38,727 nucleotides of DNA, from positions 1 to 38,727 of the forward strand of contig CBFHYO010000036.1 of NCBI GenBank assembly GCA_965660075.1, written 5' to 3'. The notes under the pieces were generated by a model. That model did no database searches. It saw only the letters and a list, made by a program, of their open reading frames with translations, and was not told the DNA's origin. The translations under genes were made by a program, and so were the position numbers. Source of the DNA: CAYYFV01 sp965660075. Lineage in GTDB: Bacteria; Patescibacteriota; Gracilibacteria; UBA1369; GCA-2718715. This document shows positions 16,512 through 24,443 of the stretch, piece by piece; within the stretch, counting starts at the first letter, position 1, and every line of letters begins with the position of its first letter.

Positions 16512-18362
16512 ATGAATGTAATACGAGCAAACTCTATTTTTACCCACGTGGTAATTTTAAGCTTGTTTTGTACAAGTATTCTTTTTCATAAGGATATTTC
16601 GGGTTTATTGCAGGCAAACTCTATTGCAATGCTCAAACACGATCCAGTAAAAAATATGGTTTATCCGTACCAAAAAACTGTTGATTGGTCTAAAAGTTTA
16701 AGTTCTACATCACTTAGTTTTAACAATATAAATCCGAATTTATTTATAGATCCCATCAAGTACGATCCAAATAAACTTGGCCCTGTTGAGAACTTGGAGG
16801 ATTTATCTGATGATGTGTTAAATGCAAGACTGACCTATAGTGTTCCCTATCTTGGAAACTATAAATATGACGGTAAAGAGTATGTTGGTTCTCACCCGGG
16901 AGTAGATATTAAATTGCCAAAAGGAGCTCCCATTTTAAGTATTGCAAATGGCGTAGTAACTAAAGCAGTAACATCCGATATTGGTTTTGGAAATCATATT
17001 GTTATTCGTCATAACAATGTATTCAATCCAGAATTGAATACATACGAAGATATTTATTCATCCTATGCCCACCTTTCTCAAATGAATGTGAATGTGGGAG
17101 ATGTAGTGCAGGTTGGTCAGACAATTGGCTTGTCTGGATCTACTGGTTTATCTAGTGGTTCTCATCTTAATTTTCAAATTGAAAAAACTTCGGCACCATA
17201 TCATCCTTATTGGCCATTTAGTGATAAAGAGATTTATGCTGCTGGATTGAATTTTGTATCTGGGGTAAATCAGGCTTATGGCTACAATAATGCTTTAACT
17301 CATACATATAATCCGCTTGTGTATATAGACTCTTTATTTCTAGATACCTTTATTGCCTCTTCTGACAAAACAGAAAGCTTGGAAAGCTCTGAACCAAACA
17401 CCTCATCGCAATCAGAGAATCTTGGTACAAAAATAAAAACGCAAGAAGCAGCTATTATCAATAAACCAAGTATTTCTGAATATATTATGGCAAGCCTGGC
17501 TTTGGATATAACAGATCAAAAACAATCTGATATTGTTACTACTCAAGTTAACCAAGATTTAAAATCTGTTCATGAAGTTTCTAGCTTAAATATTGAAAAT
17601 GAAAACAAGTTTTTGTGGGATATTCCTCCGATTATCAAACCTGCTAAAAACTATGAATTTAAGATCCATTTAGGATCGTATAATCTTGAAGATATTTCGT
17701 TTAAATCAAATAAAGCCGTAAATATCGAGTTGATTGAATCAAATGCAAGTACTCATGTTTTTTCTCTTCAAACTAATTCTATTGGTAGTATCAAGCTTGA
17801 ACTGTTTAATAATCATGAGTTAATTGCATCGAAAAATATTGATTCAATTGTTCATAATATTGTAGCTACAGAAGATTTAGATTATGAAAAGATCAAATTA
17901 CTTTCCATTATGGGTTTATTGAACAACTCTCAGGTTGATTTATCAGCAAATATAACACGATATGATGCAATTAGGCAGTTGTCTAAAGTTTTTGATCATC
18001 ATAAAATACAAACATCTAAAGTTTCTTATGACACTAAGTTTGTAGATAACAATGAATTTAATAACAATGTGATTCGAAGTGCGTTTGAATTTCATTTATT
18101 AAAAGAGTCAGACATAATATCTTTAAATACTAAAATAGATTTTGGTGAATTTTTTGAGAAATATTACCAAGCTTTAGATCTTTATGTTTCTCCCCTACCA
18201 AAACTTCCCTTTAAATCTAGTATCAGACCATTTGGTAAAAATAAATTATATGTGCAACAAGCATTGATTGATGGGCTTGTAGAAGTTGATCAAATTAAAA
18301 CTCGAGAGCTTACTAATCGTGATTTGATTCAGATTACATATAATTTAATTGTCAAAAAATAA
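16512..18362 (+). CDS. M23 (LytM)-family protein with degenerate metal site and C-terminal SLH repeats
   Basis: An N-terminal signal or anchor helix (about 8-26) is followed by a LytM domain (about 105-235), a Ser/Glu-rich linker (285-350), a beta-rich region (370-450) and SLH-like repeats (about 455-495, 510-550 and 575-616; for example Ile-Thr-Arg-Tyr-Asp-Ala and Leu-Thr-Asn-Arg-Asp-Leu). M23 enzymes need the HxxxD and HxH zinc ligands. Here HxxxD is kept (His128, Asp132), His187 is kept, and His218 is kept, but the second His of HxH is Asn220. One zinc ligand is therefore missing, so activity may be lost, as in amidase-activator proteins of the EnvC/NlpD type. SLH repeats bind pyruvylated wall polymers, which fits the CsaB-like gene at 37488. 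Confidence 0.85.
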   Translation: MNVIRANSIFTHVVILSLFCTSILFHKDISGLLQANSIAMLKHDPVKNMVYPYQKTVDWSKSLSSTSLSFNNINPNLFIDPIKYDPNKLGPVENLEDLSDDVLNARLTYSVPYLGNYKYDGKEYVGSHPGVDIKLPKGAPILSIANGVVTKAVTSDIGFGNHIVIRHNNVFNPELNTYEDIYSSYAHLSQMNVNVGDVVQVGQTIGLSGSTGLSSGSHLNFQIEKTSAPYHPYWPFSDKEIYAAGLNFVSGVNQAYGYNNALTHTYNPLVYIDSLFLDTFIASSDKTESLESSEPNTSSQSENLGTKIKTQEAAIINKPSISEYIMASLALDITDQKQSDIVTTQVNQDLKSVHEVSSLNIENENKFLWDIPPIIKPAKNYEFKIHLGSYNLEDISFKSNKAVNIELIESNASTHVFSLQTNSIGSIKLELFNNHELIASKNIDSIVHNIVATEDLDYEKIKLLSIMGLLNNSQVDLSANITRYDAIRQLSKVFDHHKIQTSKVSYDTKFVDNNEFNNNVIRSAFEFHLLKESDIISLNTKIDFGEFFEKYYQALDLYVSPLPKLPFKSSIRPFGKNKLYVQQALIDGLVEVDQIKTRELTNRDLIQITYNLIVKK

Positions 18363-18365
18363 ATC

Positions 18366-18393
18366 TTTACATCGACATTTTTTTTGATATGAT
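18366..18393 (+). promoter_or_regulatory. Promoter of tRNA-Arg
   Basis: TTTACA (18366-18371) and TATGAT (18388-18393) are 16 nt apart, 15 nt before the tRNA 5' end. Confidence 0.5.
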
Positions 18394-18408
18394 AATTGCA
18401 CATTAATT

Positions 18409-18485
18409 GCCCGCGTAGCTCAGCTGGATAGAGCAGCGCCCTTCTAAGGCGAAGGTCAAAGGTTCGAATCCTTTCGCGGGTACCA
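18409..18485 (+). tRNA. tRNA-Arg(UCU)
   Basis: The acceptor GCCCGCG pairs with CGCGGGT (one G-U at the end). The anticodon loop CTTCTAA gives UCU, the T-arm holds GGTTCGAATCC, the discriminator is A and CCA is encoded (18483-18485). It reads AGA and AGG, common arginine codons in AT-rich genomes. The next gene starts 8 nt after it. Confidence 0.96.
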
Positions 18486-18493
18486 CTTCTTTT

Positions 18494-19135
18494 ATGAGAA
18501 TTAATTATATTGATTACTTGAAGGTTATGGCATTGTTGTCCATGGCTTTTTATCATATAAGTTTTTTAGACTTTTTATATTTTCAAAGTCCTATAAATAT
18601 TTTAGATGAAAGTGTGGGATGGTTTGCTCGTGGATTGTTTCTTTTCTTATTTGGTTTGCACTACAAAGCATATCAAAATAAATTCATCACTAAATTTCTT
18701 AAATTAGCTATAGCTGCAATGCTTGTGAGTGTTGCATCTTTTTTTTATGATTCAAGTTATGTTATTTATTTTGGCGTCTTACATTTTTTTACTCTTTCCA
18801 GTGTGATTTTCTTCTGTGGGCGCAGATTAGTTTATTATTTAGGTTTTTTATCTATTTTACTTCTATTAGTCAAATTTCCTACTCTGTCTCATGATTATTT
18901 AATGCCAATTGGTTTAGTTTCAAATAATTTTAAATCTTTTGATTACTTTCCTTTATTTCCTTTTTATAATTTTGTTTTTTTAGGAGTACTATTTTACGAT
19001 TTTGTAATTGATAAAAAAGTCATTGGTTTTGATTTACCAAAGTCTAATATAGTTACATGGTTCGCAAGTAACTCTTTGTATATTTATTTATTACACGTAC
19101 CTATTATATTACTGGTTCGTTATATGAAGATGTAA
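18494..19135 (+). CDS. DUF1624/HGSNAT-type integral membrane acyltransferase-like protein
   Basis: A polytopic protein of 213 residues with about six to seven hydrophobic helices. Family marks of DUF1624 are Arg-Ile-Asn-Tyr-Ile-Asp-Tyr-Leu-Lys near the N-terminus followed by Phe-Tyr-His (22-ish), Tyr-Phe-Gly-Val-Leu-His-Phe in the middle, Asp-Tyr-Phe-Pro-Leu-Phe-Pro, and Ser-Leu-Tyr-Ile-Tyr-Leu-Leu-His near the C-terminus. Relatives include the heparan-alpha-glucosaminide N-acetyltransferase family, which passes acetyl groups across membranes to sugars. A role in acylating an envelope glycan is a reasonable guess. It is probably read from the tRNA-Arg promoter. Its 3' end overlaps the convergent VanW gene by 32 nt. 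Confidence 0.75.
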   Translation: MRINYIDYLKVMALLSMAFYHISFLDFLYFQSPINILDESVGWFARGLFLFLFGLHYKAYQNKFITKFLKLAIAAMLVSVASFFYDSSYVIYFGVLHFFTLSSVIFFCGRRLVYYLGFLSILLLLVKFPTLSHDYLMPIGLVSNNFKSFDYFPLFPFYNFVFLGVLFYDFVIDKKVIGFDLPKSNIVTWFASNSLYIYLLHVPIILLVRYMKM

Positions 19136-20588
19136 ATACTTCTGTCTCTCCTGTTTCTAAGAATTTACGAATCCATTTGATTTCATTTCTTTGTACTGCA
19201 AGTTCTGGAAACTCATTATAGTTGTTTGAATAAAAAGGTCCTTTTAATTCCACAGGATTTGGATTAGCTTCGGAGTACATAAGTGCTATTAACTTATTGT
19301 TTGGAGTAAAATAAGTTTGAAGCAAAATTGGTTTATCGTAAGTGTTTGTAAATGCTAAATCTTGTGCACCTGGATATATTGTGGCATCTAGACCATCACC
19401 ATGTTTTTTATAGTATTTAACATATAAACTGTGGTTTCTGAGCTTGTCGATTGGAAGGCCTGCTTTGATTGCAGCTCTGTAAATTGTTGTAGAAACCTGG
19501 CACAAGCCTCCACCTGGAGCTTCTTTTAGGTCTTTACCATTCACGATTACGAATGCATTTTTCCAATCGATAAATCTTCCTTTATTAAGTAGTAACTCAT
19601 TATAGGAGAACGACTCATTTGGATTTATTAATGTATTATTATAAACCAAATTAGAAGCCATTTGAATATTAATAACTCTGTTAGTAATAGAACCAGAATA
19701 ATCAGATGCACCATAGCTTAAAAGATTCCAATTAGATTCTGAGCCATCAACATTATAAACTTTTGGAGAGATAATATCGTAGGATAGTTGTACACTGGCT
19801 TGTTTGTTTTCGAGAGCTTTTTCGATTGCCTGTAAGCTATTAGAAATATTTATTTTTTGTCCAAGCTTTCCAAGCATACCAACTTTAAACTGAGAATTAG
19901 ATTGTTCTAATTTAATGTTTTGCGGCTCCAAATCAACTGTTTCTTTGAGAATAGTTAACAGTGCACTCAGCTTTTCTTCGTCTATTACTAATTTACCTTG
20001 AAAGTAAGTGGCAAATTCATAAATTGAGTAAATTTTTGATTGATTGTAAGAGATTTCAGAATCGAGAATAAATTTGATTTGTTGATTTTGATTCTCTTTA
20101 ATTAACTGCATATCCATTCTCGCTTGAGTTGTATTGTAAGAAGGATAAATCTTGTAACTATCTAAATTTATAATTTTATTTTCGTGAAAGCTTTTGGAAT
20201 TTAGTTTTTTTTCTAATAAATTTAAATTAATTTGCTTACCTACTTGTGAGGGCTTTAAGTACAAACTGCCATTTTTATTTATTATTTGTGCATCTTCTGG
20301 GTTTTGTAGGTCGCTAAACAAATTCTCCAAAGCAATATTTGTACCACTAGAAACTTTTATTAACTTGTGGCTTAATTCCAAACGTAAGTTTGCGAAAAGT
20401 GTTTGTCTATATTTACCATCTACATAAATATGAACTGACTGGTTTTGTAATTCTTGAAACTCTTCTTGGTCTAAAGCAACAGCGCTTTGCAAGTTTAAAC
20501 TGGCCTGAAGAACTTGCGCTTGAGATCCAAAAAAACTCAATACACTTAATATTAAGAGTCCGACAATCACATGTGTTTTAAAGTTCAT
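19104..20588 (-). CDS. VanW-family cell-envelope protein with N-terminal YoaR-like region
   Basis: A signal peptide or anchor (about 7-29) is followed by about 260 residues of repeated alpha/beta modules resembling the putative peptidoglycan-binding domain common in VanW proteins, and the VanW domain at about 295-455. Hallmarks are Asn-Pro-Asn-Glu-Ser-Phe-Ser-Tyr-Asn, the signature Gly-Gly-Gly-Leu-Cys-Gln-Val-Ser-Thr (359-367), Asn-His-Ser, and Leu-Asp-Ala-Thr-Ile-Tyr-Pro. The biochemical role of VanW is not established; the setting suggests wall binding or remodelling. It is 45 nt downstream of the CPBP protease gene on the same strand, with its own -10 box in the gap. Confidence 0.9.
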   Translation of the reverse strand: MNFKTHVIVGLLILSVLSFFGSQAQVLQASLNLQSAVALDQEEFQELQNQSVHIYVDGKYRQTLFANLRLELSHKLIKVSSGTNIALENLFSDLQNPEDAQIINKNGSLYLKPSQVGKQINLNLLEKKLNSKSFHENKIINLDSYKIYPSYNTTQARMDMQLIKENQNQQIKFILDSEISYNQSKIYSIYEFATYFQGKLVIDEEKLSALLTILKETVDLEPQNIKLEQSNSQFKVGMLGKLGQKINISNSLQAIEKALENKQASVQLSYDIISPKVYNVDGSESNWNLLSYGASDYSGSITNRVINIQMASNLVYNNTLINPNESFSYNELLLNKGRFIDWKNAFVIVNGKDLKEAPGGGLCQVSTTIYRAAIKAGLPIDKLRNHSLYVKYYKKHGDGLDATIYPGAQDLAFTNTYDKPILLQTYFTPNNKLIALMYSEANPNPVELKGPFYSNNYNEFPELAVQRNEIKWIRKFLETGETEVFTSSYNEPVI

Positions 20589-20609
20589 ACTTTTTGTATT
20601 ATTCCCTTA

Positions 20610-20615
20610 ATTATA
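20610..20615 (-). promoter_or_regulatory. -10 box of the VanW gene
   Basis: On the minus strand TATAAT (20615-20610) ends 21 nt before the ATG at 20588; the -35 region (TTTAAA) is weak and overlaps the end of the CPBP gene. Confidence 0.5.
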
Positions 20616-20633
20616 ACACAAAAAATATGATTT

Positions 20634-21320
20634 TTAAAGACTTAATATTGTTTTTATACTATTATTTATTATATGAAATAATATTGGAGCAATAATTGTT
20701 CCTGTTTTAATGTATAATCTACTTATTAATAGGCTTATTACAAACAAAGCCCCAAAGACTTCTAACTGAAAGTGAATTAAAGAAAAAACTATACTCGAGA
20801 CAATTACTGAACTTGTAGTTGAGTATTTACTCATTAAATTTTTAAGTAATCCAGCTCTAAAGATAATTTCTTCTAAAATTGGTGCTAATATAGTGGCATT
20901 GAATATAGTTAAATAAAATAAAGGCCCCGATTGCGGAAATAATTTAAGAATATCTTGTTGCTCACTAAAACCAGGTAGATTTATTTTAAAATTTAATTGA
21001 AGTATTGATATAAACACTCCAAAAAGAATTAGGTAAAAATAAGTTTTTAGAATTTCGAAAAATAGTAAAAGGCACCTTTTAAAAGTAAGTTTTGGATTAG
21101 CAATTTTTATTATTTGTTTTTTTATCAATAAAAAACTTACAAATATTAATACTAATTGCTGAAGACTTAAAAGTGAAAAATTCAAGATTTCTTGATTGTC
21201 TATCAACGCATTCAAAACCAAACCAGCAATATTAATAAATAGCGTTGTAAAAACTAAAGATAGAATTATTATATAGATATTGGACTTTAAAATTTCTTTT
21301 GTTCTAGGTATAATTTTCAT
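20634..21320 (-). CDS. CPBP-family intramembrane metalloprotease (CAAX protease-like)
   Basis: A 228-residue polytopic membrane protein with the three CPBP motifs: Glu-Glu-x-x-x-Arg at 150-155, His183 within Phe-Ser-Leu-Ile-His, and His216-x-x-x-Asn220. These residues make the intramembrane active site of type II CAAX prenyl proteases and relatives. In bacteria such proteins process membrane peptides or give immunity to bacteriocins; the substrate is unknown here. It diverges from the PH-domain gene, with only 15 nt between the start codons. Confidence 0.9.
   Translation of the reverse strand: MKIIPRTKEILKSNIYIIILSLVFTTLFINIAGLVLNALIDNQEILNFSLLSLQQLVLIFVSFLLIKKQIIKIANPKLTFKRCLLLFFEILKTYFYLILFGVFISILQLNFKINLPGFSEQQDILKLFPQSGPLFYLTIFNATILAPILEEIIFRAGLLKNLMSKYSTTSSVIVSSIVFSLIHFQLEVFGALFVISLLISRLYIKTGTIIAPILFHIINNSIKTILSL
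21309..21314 (+). promoter_or_regulatory. -10 box of the PH-domain/ruvB unit
   Basis: TATAAT ends 21 nt before the ATG at 21336 and lies inside the first codons of the divergent CPBP gene. Confidence 0.5.
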
Positions 21321-21326
21321 AGTTTA

Positions 21327-21332
21327 ATTATA
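21327..21332 (-). promoter_or_regulatory. -10 box of the CPBP gene
   Basis: On the minus strand TATAAT (21332-21327) ends only 6 nt before the ATG at 21320, so the transcript should be leaderless or nearly so. Confidence 0.4.
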
Positions 21333-21335
21333 TTT

Positions 21336-21815
21336 ATGAGACTTGGATCAGATGAAAGAATAGTATTAATTGTATACCATCATTACATGCCTTTTGTTTT
21401 CCAAGTTATGCAATTGTTTTTTATTGCTACTCCATTTTACTTTTTTATTTACTTTTTGTCACCAGCTTTAACACTAAAAGCTACATTATTGTCTTATCTT
21501 GTTTTGAGTGTGATTCTATTATTTATAATCACCTATTTAGGTTTAATTTACTGGCTAGACAAACTAATTATAACAAATAAAAGAGTGATTTTTATTGATT
21601 GGAAATATTTAACTGTTAAGATAGAATCCGAAGCAAACCTAGATGATATTCAAGATGTTGTAAGTATTGAAAAAGGTATCCTTTCGTTCCTACCAATATT
21701 CCAATATGGCACATTAATAGTGAAAACAGCATCTCATAAAGCCAATGTTGAATTTCCTCAGGCTCCTAAACCATCGATACTTCAAAAATTTATCACAAGA
21801 ATTATAAACCTATGA
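21336..21815 (+). CDS. Membrane protein with bacterial PH (bPH2/YdbS-like) domain
   Basis: A 159-residue protein with two closely spaced membrane helices (about 18-40 and 48-72) followed by a bacterial PH-like domain with Leu-Ile-Ile-Thr-Asn-Lys-Arg-Val, Leu-Asp-Asp-Ile-Gln-Asp-Val and a Gly-Thr-Leu-Ile-Val-Lys-Thr strand. The family is widespread, membrane-bound and of unknown biochemical role. Its stop is the only TGA among the stops in the window and overlaps the ruvB start (ATGA), so ruvB is translationally coupled to it. Confidence 0.82.
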   Translation: MRLGSDERIVLIVYHHYMPFVFQVMQLFFIATPFYFFIYFLSPALTLKATLLSYLVLSVILLFIITYLGLIYWLDKLIITNKRVIFIDWKYLTVKIESEANLDDIQDVVSIEKGILSFLPIFQYGTLIVKTASHKANVEFPQAPKPSILQKFITRIINL

Positions 21816-22819
21816 TCGAAAATTCTATTCCAAACACTCAAGCAGAAACCATTAGAGAAGATAAATCTGCGTCTTTTGATTTAAGGCCAAAATCCTTTGA
21901 TTCGTACATTGGTCAACCAAAAGTCACTAAGCAGCTTAAGATTATGATTGGTGCTTCTAACAAAAAACAAACTCCATTAGATCATGTATTACTTCATGGT
22001 CCACCAGGCTTAGGTAAAACCTCGTTAGCTAATGTTATTGCATTAAGCACAGGTAGTAACTTTTTAGTGACTTCTGGGCAAGCTTTAACAAAAATTGGAG
22101 ATTTAGCTGCAATACTCTCAAATCTAAAACCGTTTGATATTTTATTTATAGATGAAATTCACAGACTAAAAATGGATATCCAAGAAATGTTGTATACAGC
22201 AATGGAAGATTTTGCAATTGATATTATCATTGGGACTGGTCCTTCTGCGAGAACAATGAGACTAGAGTTAGCTAAATTTACGTTGGTTGGTGCAACTACC
22301 AAGTTAAACAAGATTTCGCGCCCCATGAGAGATAGATTTGGTGCTTTAATGCCATTAGAATTTTATTCAACTCAGGAGTTAGAACAAATCTTACATTTAA
22401 GTGCTAAAAATTTAAATTTCACTTTAGAAAAAGCTCTACTATCGAAAATTGCTGAGCACTCTCGTGGCACTCCAAGAATTGCAAATAATTTTTTAAAGAG
22501 ATTTCATGATTATGTTTTACATCATAATTTAACAGCACCGTCTAAAGATGACCTTGATACTGTCTTTGAACTGCTTGGTGTTCAGATTATGGGTTTAAAT
22601 GAATTAGATATTAATCTTTTAAGATCAATTAAAACGAATTTTAATGGTGGTCCGGTTGGATTAAAAACATTGTCAGCGAGTTTGAGTGAAGATCCCGATC
22701 ATATTGAAAACATTTCAGAACCCTACTTAATCAAACTTGGATTTTTAAATCGTTCTAATCGTGGAAGGGTTTTGACAAGTAAGGGAGATTTGATTATAAA
22801 GGATGTACTTAATTTATAA
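21812..22819 (+). CDS. ruvB: Holliday junction branch-migration helicase RuvB
   Basis: RuvB is the AAA+ motor that, with RuvA, moves Holliday junctions during recombination and repair. The 335-residue length is normal. Seen here: Leu-Arg-Pro-Lys-Ser-Phe-Asp with Tyr-Ile-Gly-Gln, Walker A Gly-Pro-Pro-Gly-Leu-Gly-Lys-Thr-Ser, Walker B Phe-Ile-Asp-Glu-Ile-His-Arg, sensor Gly-Ala-Thr-Thr, the arginine-finger region Arg-Pro-Met-Arg-Asp-Arg-Phe-Gly, and the C-terminal winged helix with Gly-Gly-Pro-Val-Gly-Leu. ruvA and ruvC are not in the window. The start overlaps the upstream stop by 3 nt and no Shine-Dalgarno is present. Confidence 0.97.
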   Translation: MIENSIPNTQAETIREDKSASFDLRPKSFDSYIGQPKVTKQLKIMIGASNKKQTPLDHVLLHGPPGLGKTSLANVIALSTGSNFLVTSGQALTKIGDLAAILSNLKPFDILFIDEIHRLKMDIQEMLYTAMEDFAIDIIIGTGPSARTMRLELAKFTLVGATTKLNKISRPMRDRFGALMPLEFYSTQELEQILHLSAKNLNFTLEKALLSKIAEHSRGTPRIANNFLKRFHDYVLHHNLTAPSKDDLDTVFELLGVQIMGLNELDINLLRSIKTNFNGGPVGLKTLSASLSEDPDHIENISEPYLIKLGFLNRSNRGRVLTSKGDLIIKDVLNL

Positions 22820-22822
22820 AAA

Positions 22823-24382
22823 ATGTTTCGTTTTTTAATTATTCTAACATCTTCTCTTCTTATTTTTGGTTGTGGATCTAACGATACTCCGGTTGAGCCA
22901 ACTACCGTTGAGATCGAAAAAAGTTTCATTGGAACTGTAAATTCAAATCAAGATTTTATTTCTGGGCTTGATGCCACTCATGTTTTATTAACTGATGCAA
23001 ATACTAAAATTTACCTTCACAGCTTTTTGCATGATTTAGAACAATATTCTAACTCTCGCGTTAGATTATCTGGGGTTTTTTCAGAAGTAACGGTTGCAAA
23101 TAAACAACTATCACAACTAGAGGTCAATTCAATTGATTTGCTAGAAGCTAAGGTGACTCAAGACCAAGTTCAAGAATTTGAAGTTTTCAAATTTGATCAA
23201 ATAGGTTTAGAGATTAATCTTCCAAAAGAAATTCAACCAAAGGAAAATGAGCAAAGTTTGTTTTTTTCATTTGGTAACTCAAACTTCACACTTACCCCTA
23301 TTGTTTTAAAATCAGACTATCAAAATTACTTATTGAATTATTCAGAATATGCCTCTGATTTACTTCGCGTTGATTCAAATGATTATAATTTGTTTATTTT
23401 ATCAGACTACGAGCACTTGTATTCATTAGATATGGGTTTTTATGTTGTAGAGATTAAAGTTTCACTTTTTGACAACTCCTTACAATCTCAGATTGACCTA
23501 ATATTAGAGAACTTAAGTGTTAAGGCTCTTGAAGATTCGATTTTTGCTTTAAACCAGCAAACAGAATTATTGGAGTCTGAATCTGGCACAGATAAAGAAT
23601 CTACAGATGAAACTTCTTTAACAGAATCAGATGCAGAAAATACAATACAAAATGATGATCTAGAGGCACAATTACCTTCGACTAATACCGAATATGCTTC
23701 TTCACTTAAGATCGATGAACAAATTAACAACTCAATTGCCGAAACTGTTACAGAAACTAAAATAATCGAAACCTTATCACCATTCGATGCAGAAATAAAA
23801 CGCTTTGAATTATCTGCTCAAGCCTTATTAAGTGATTTATCGGAGGTTACTCGTTATTATTTTGCTGAATCAAATCACTTTTATGTAGAATATGTAGACT
23901 TTAACGGTTCAAACAAAAGAGCTTTAATTGCCTATGCTAATAACCTAAATGTAGTTGCAAGATTTGTAGAAGACGAAGTTATGGATTGGCGGTTAGTTTC
24001 TGGTCAAAACCTAGTATATGATCAAAAGTTAACATTGGTTGATACCTCTGGAAAATCGCATGATTTAAAAGAAGGTTTTAGACTTTTTGAGTCTCTGCCT
24101 CTTAAATTTTCGTTGCAATACCCAATGCAAATGTATTACATGCGTAATGAAGACACCTACATTTTTGCAAATGATCCTAATCTTAAAGATATTTCTTTTA
24201 CAGTTTCGAAAGTTAATAGCTTTGATAAATTAGCTTACAACAAACTAGATTCGAATATTTATTTCAATGGTGTTGATTATGTTTTAGAACTTTCAGATAG
24301 TTATTTGATTTTTACAAACAAAGCATTAAAAACTGATGTATTAAACTATATTTTGTCTACTGTATCTATACTCAGTTTATAA
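22823..24382 (+). CDS. Predicted lipoprotein of unknown function with OB-like domain and acidic linker
   Basis: A 16-residue hydrophobic signal ends in Ile-Phe-Gly-Cys, a plausible lipobox, so the mature protein is probably lipid-anchored outside. Residues 30-115 are beta-rich and look like an OB fold. Residues 115-240 and 325-519 form two further mixed regions, each ending in helical Ser-Ile/Leu-Ser stretches, and may be related to each other. Residues 245-300 are an acidic Ser/Thr/Glu/Asp linker. I do not recognise a family. It starts 3 nt after ruvB and is probably co-transcribed with it; clpC follows with its own promoter. Confidence 0.75.
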   Translation: MFRFLIILTSSLLIFGCGSNDTPVEPTTVEIEKSFIGTVNSNQDFISGLDATHVLLTDANTKIYLHSFLHDLEQYSNSRVRLSGVFSEVTVANKQLSQLEVNSIDLLEAKVTQDQVQEFEVFKFDQIGLEINLPKEIQPKENEQSLFFSFGNSNFTLTPIVLKSDYQNYLLNYSEYASDLLRVDSNDYNLFILSDYEHLYSLDMGFYVVEIKVSLFDNSLQSQIDLILENLSVKALEDSIFALNQQTELLESESGTDKESTDETSLTESDAENTIQNDDLEAQLPSTNTEYASSLKIDEQINNSIAETVTETKIIETLSPFDAEIKRFELSAQALLSDLSEVTRYYFAESNHFYVEYVDFNGSNKRALIAYANNLNVVARFVEDEVMDWRLVSGQNLVYDQKLTLVDTSGKSHDLKEGFRLFESLPLKFSLQYPMQMYYMRNEDTYIFANDPNLKDISFTVSKVNSFDKLAYNKLDSNIYFNGVDYVLELSDSYLIFTNKALKTDVLNYILSTVSILSL

Positions 24383-24412
24383 ATAATTATTATAATTTTT
24401 ACTTTCTTGTAT

Positions 24413-24418
24413 TATAAT
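24413..24418 (+). promoter_or_regulatory. -10 box of clpC
   Basis: TATAAT ends 25 nt before the ATG at 24444. I found no CIRCE or CtsR-type direct repeat around it. Confidence 0.6.
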
Positions 24419-24443
24419 ATCTTTGATATTGTAACTTTCCCCT

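Noticed and set aside
18329..18556. Minus-strand open frame of 75 codons across tRNA-Arg
   Set aside because: It is the reverse complement of the tRNA and its flanks; no protein features and no start context.
21813..21815. TGA read as glycine (code 25)
   Set aside because: All conserved proteins are full length without internal TGA, and this TGA is part of a normal ATGA stop-start overlap.
24383..24443. CIRCE or CtsR operator at clpC
   Set aside because: Neither the CIRCE inverted repeat nor the CtsR heptad repeat is present.
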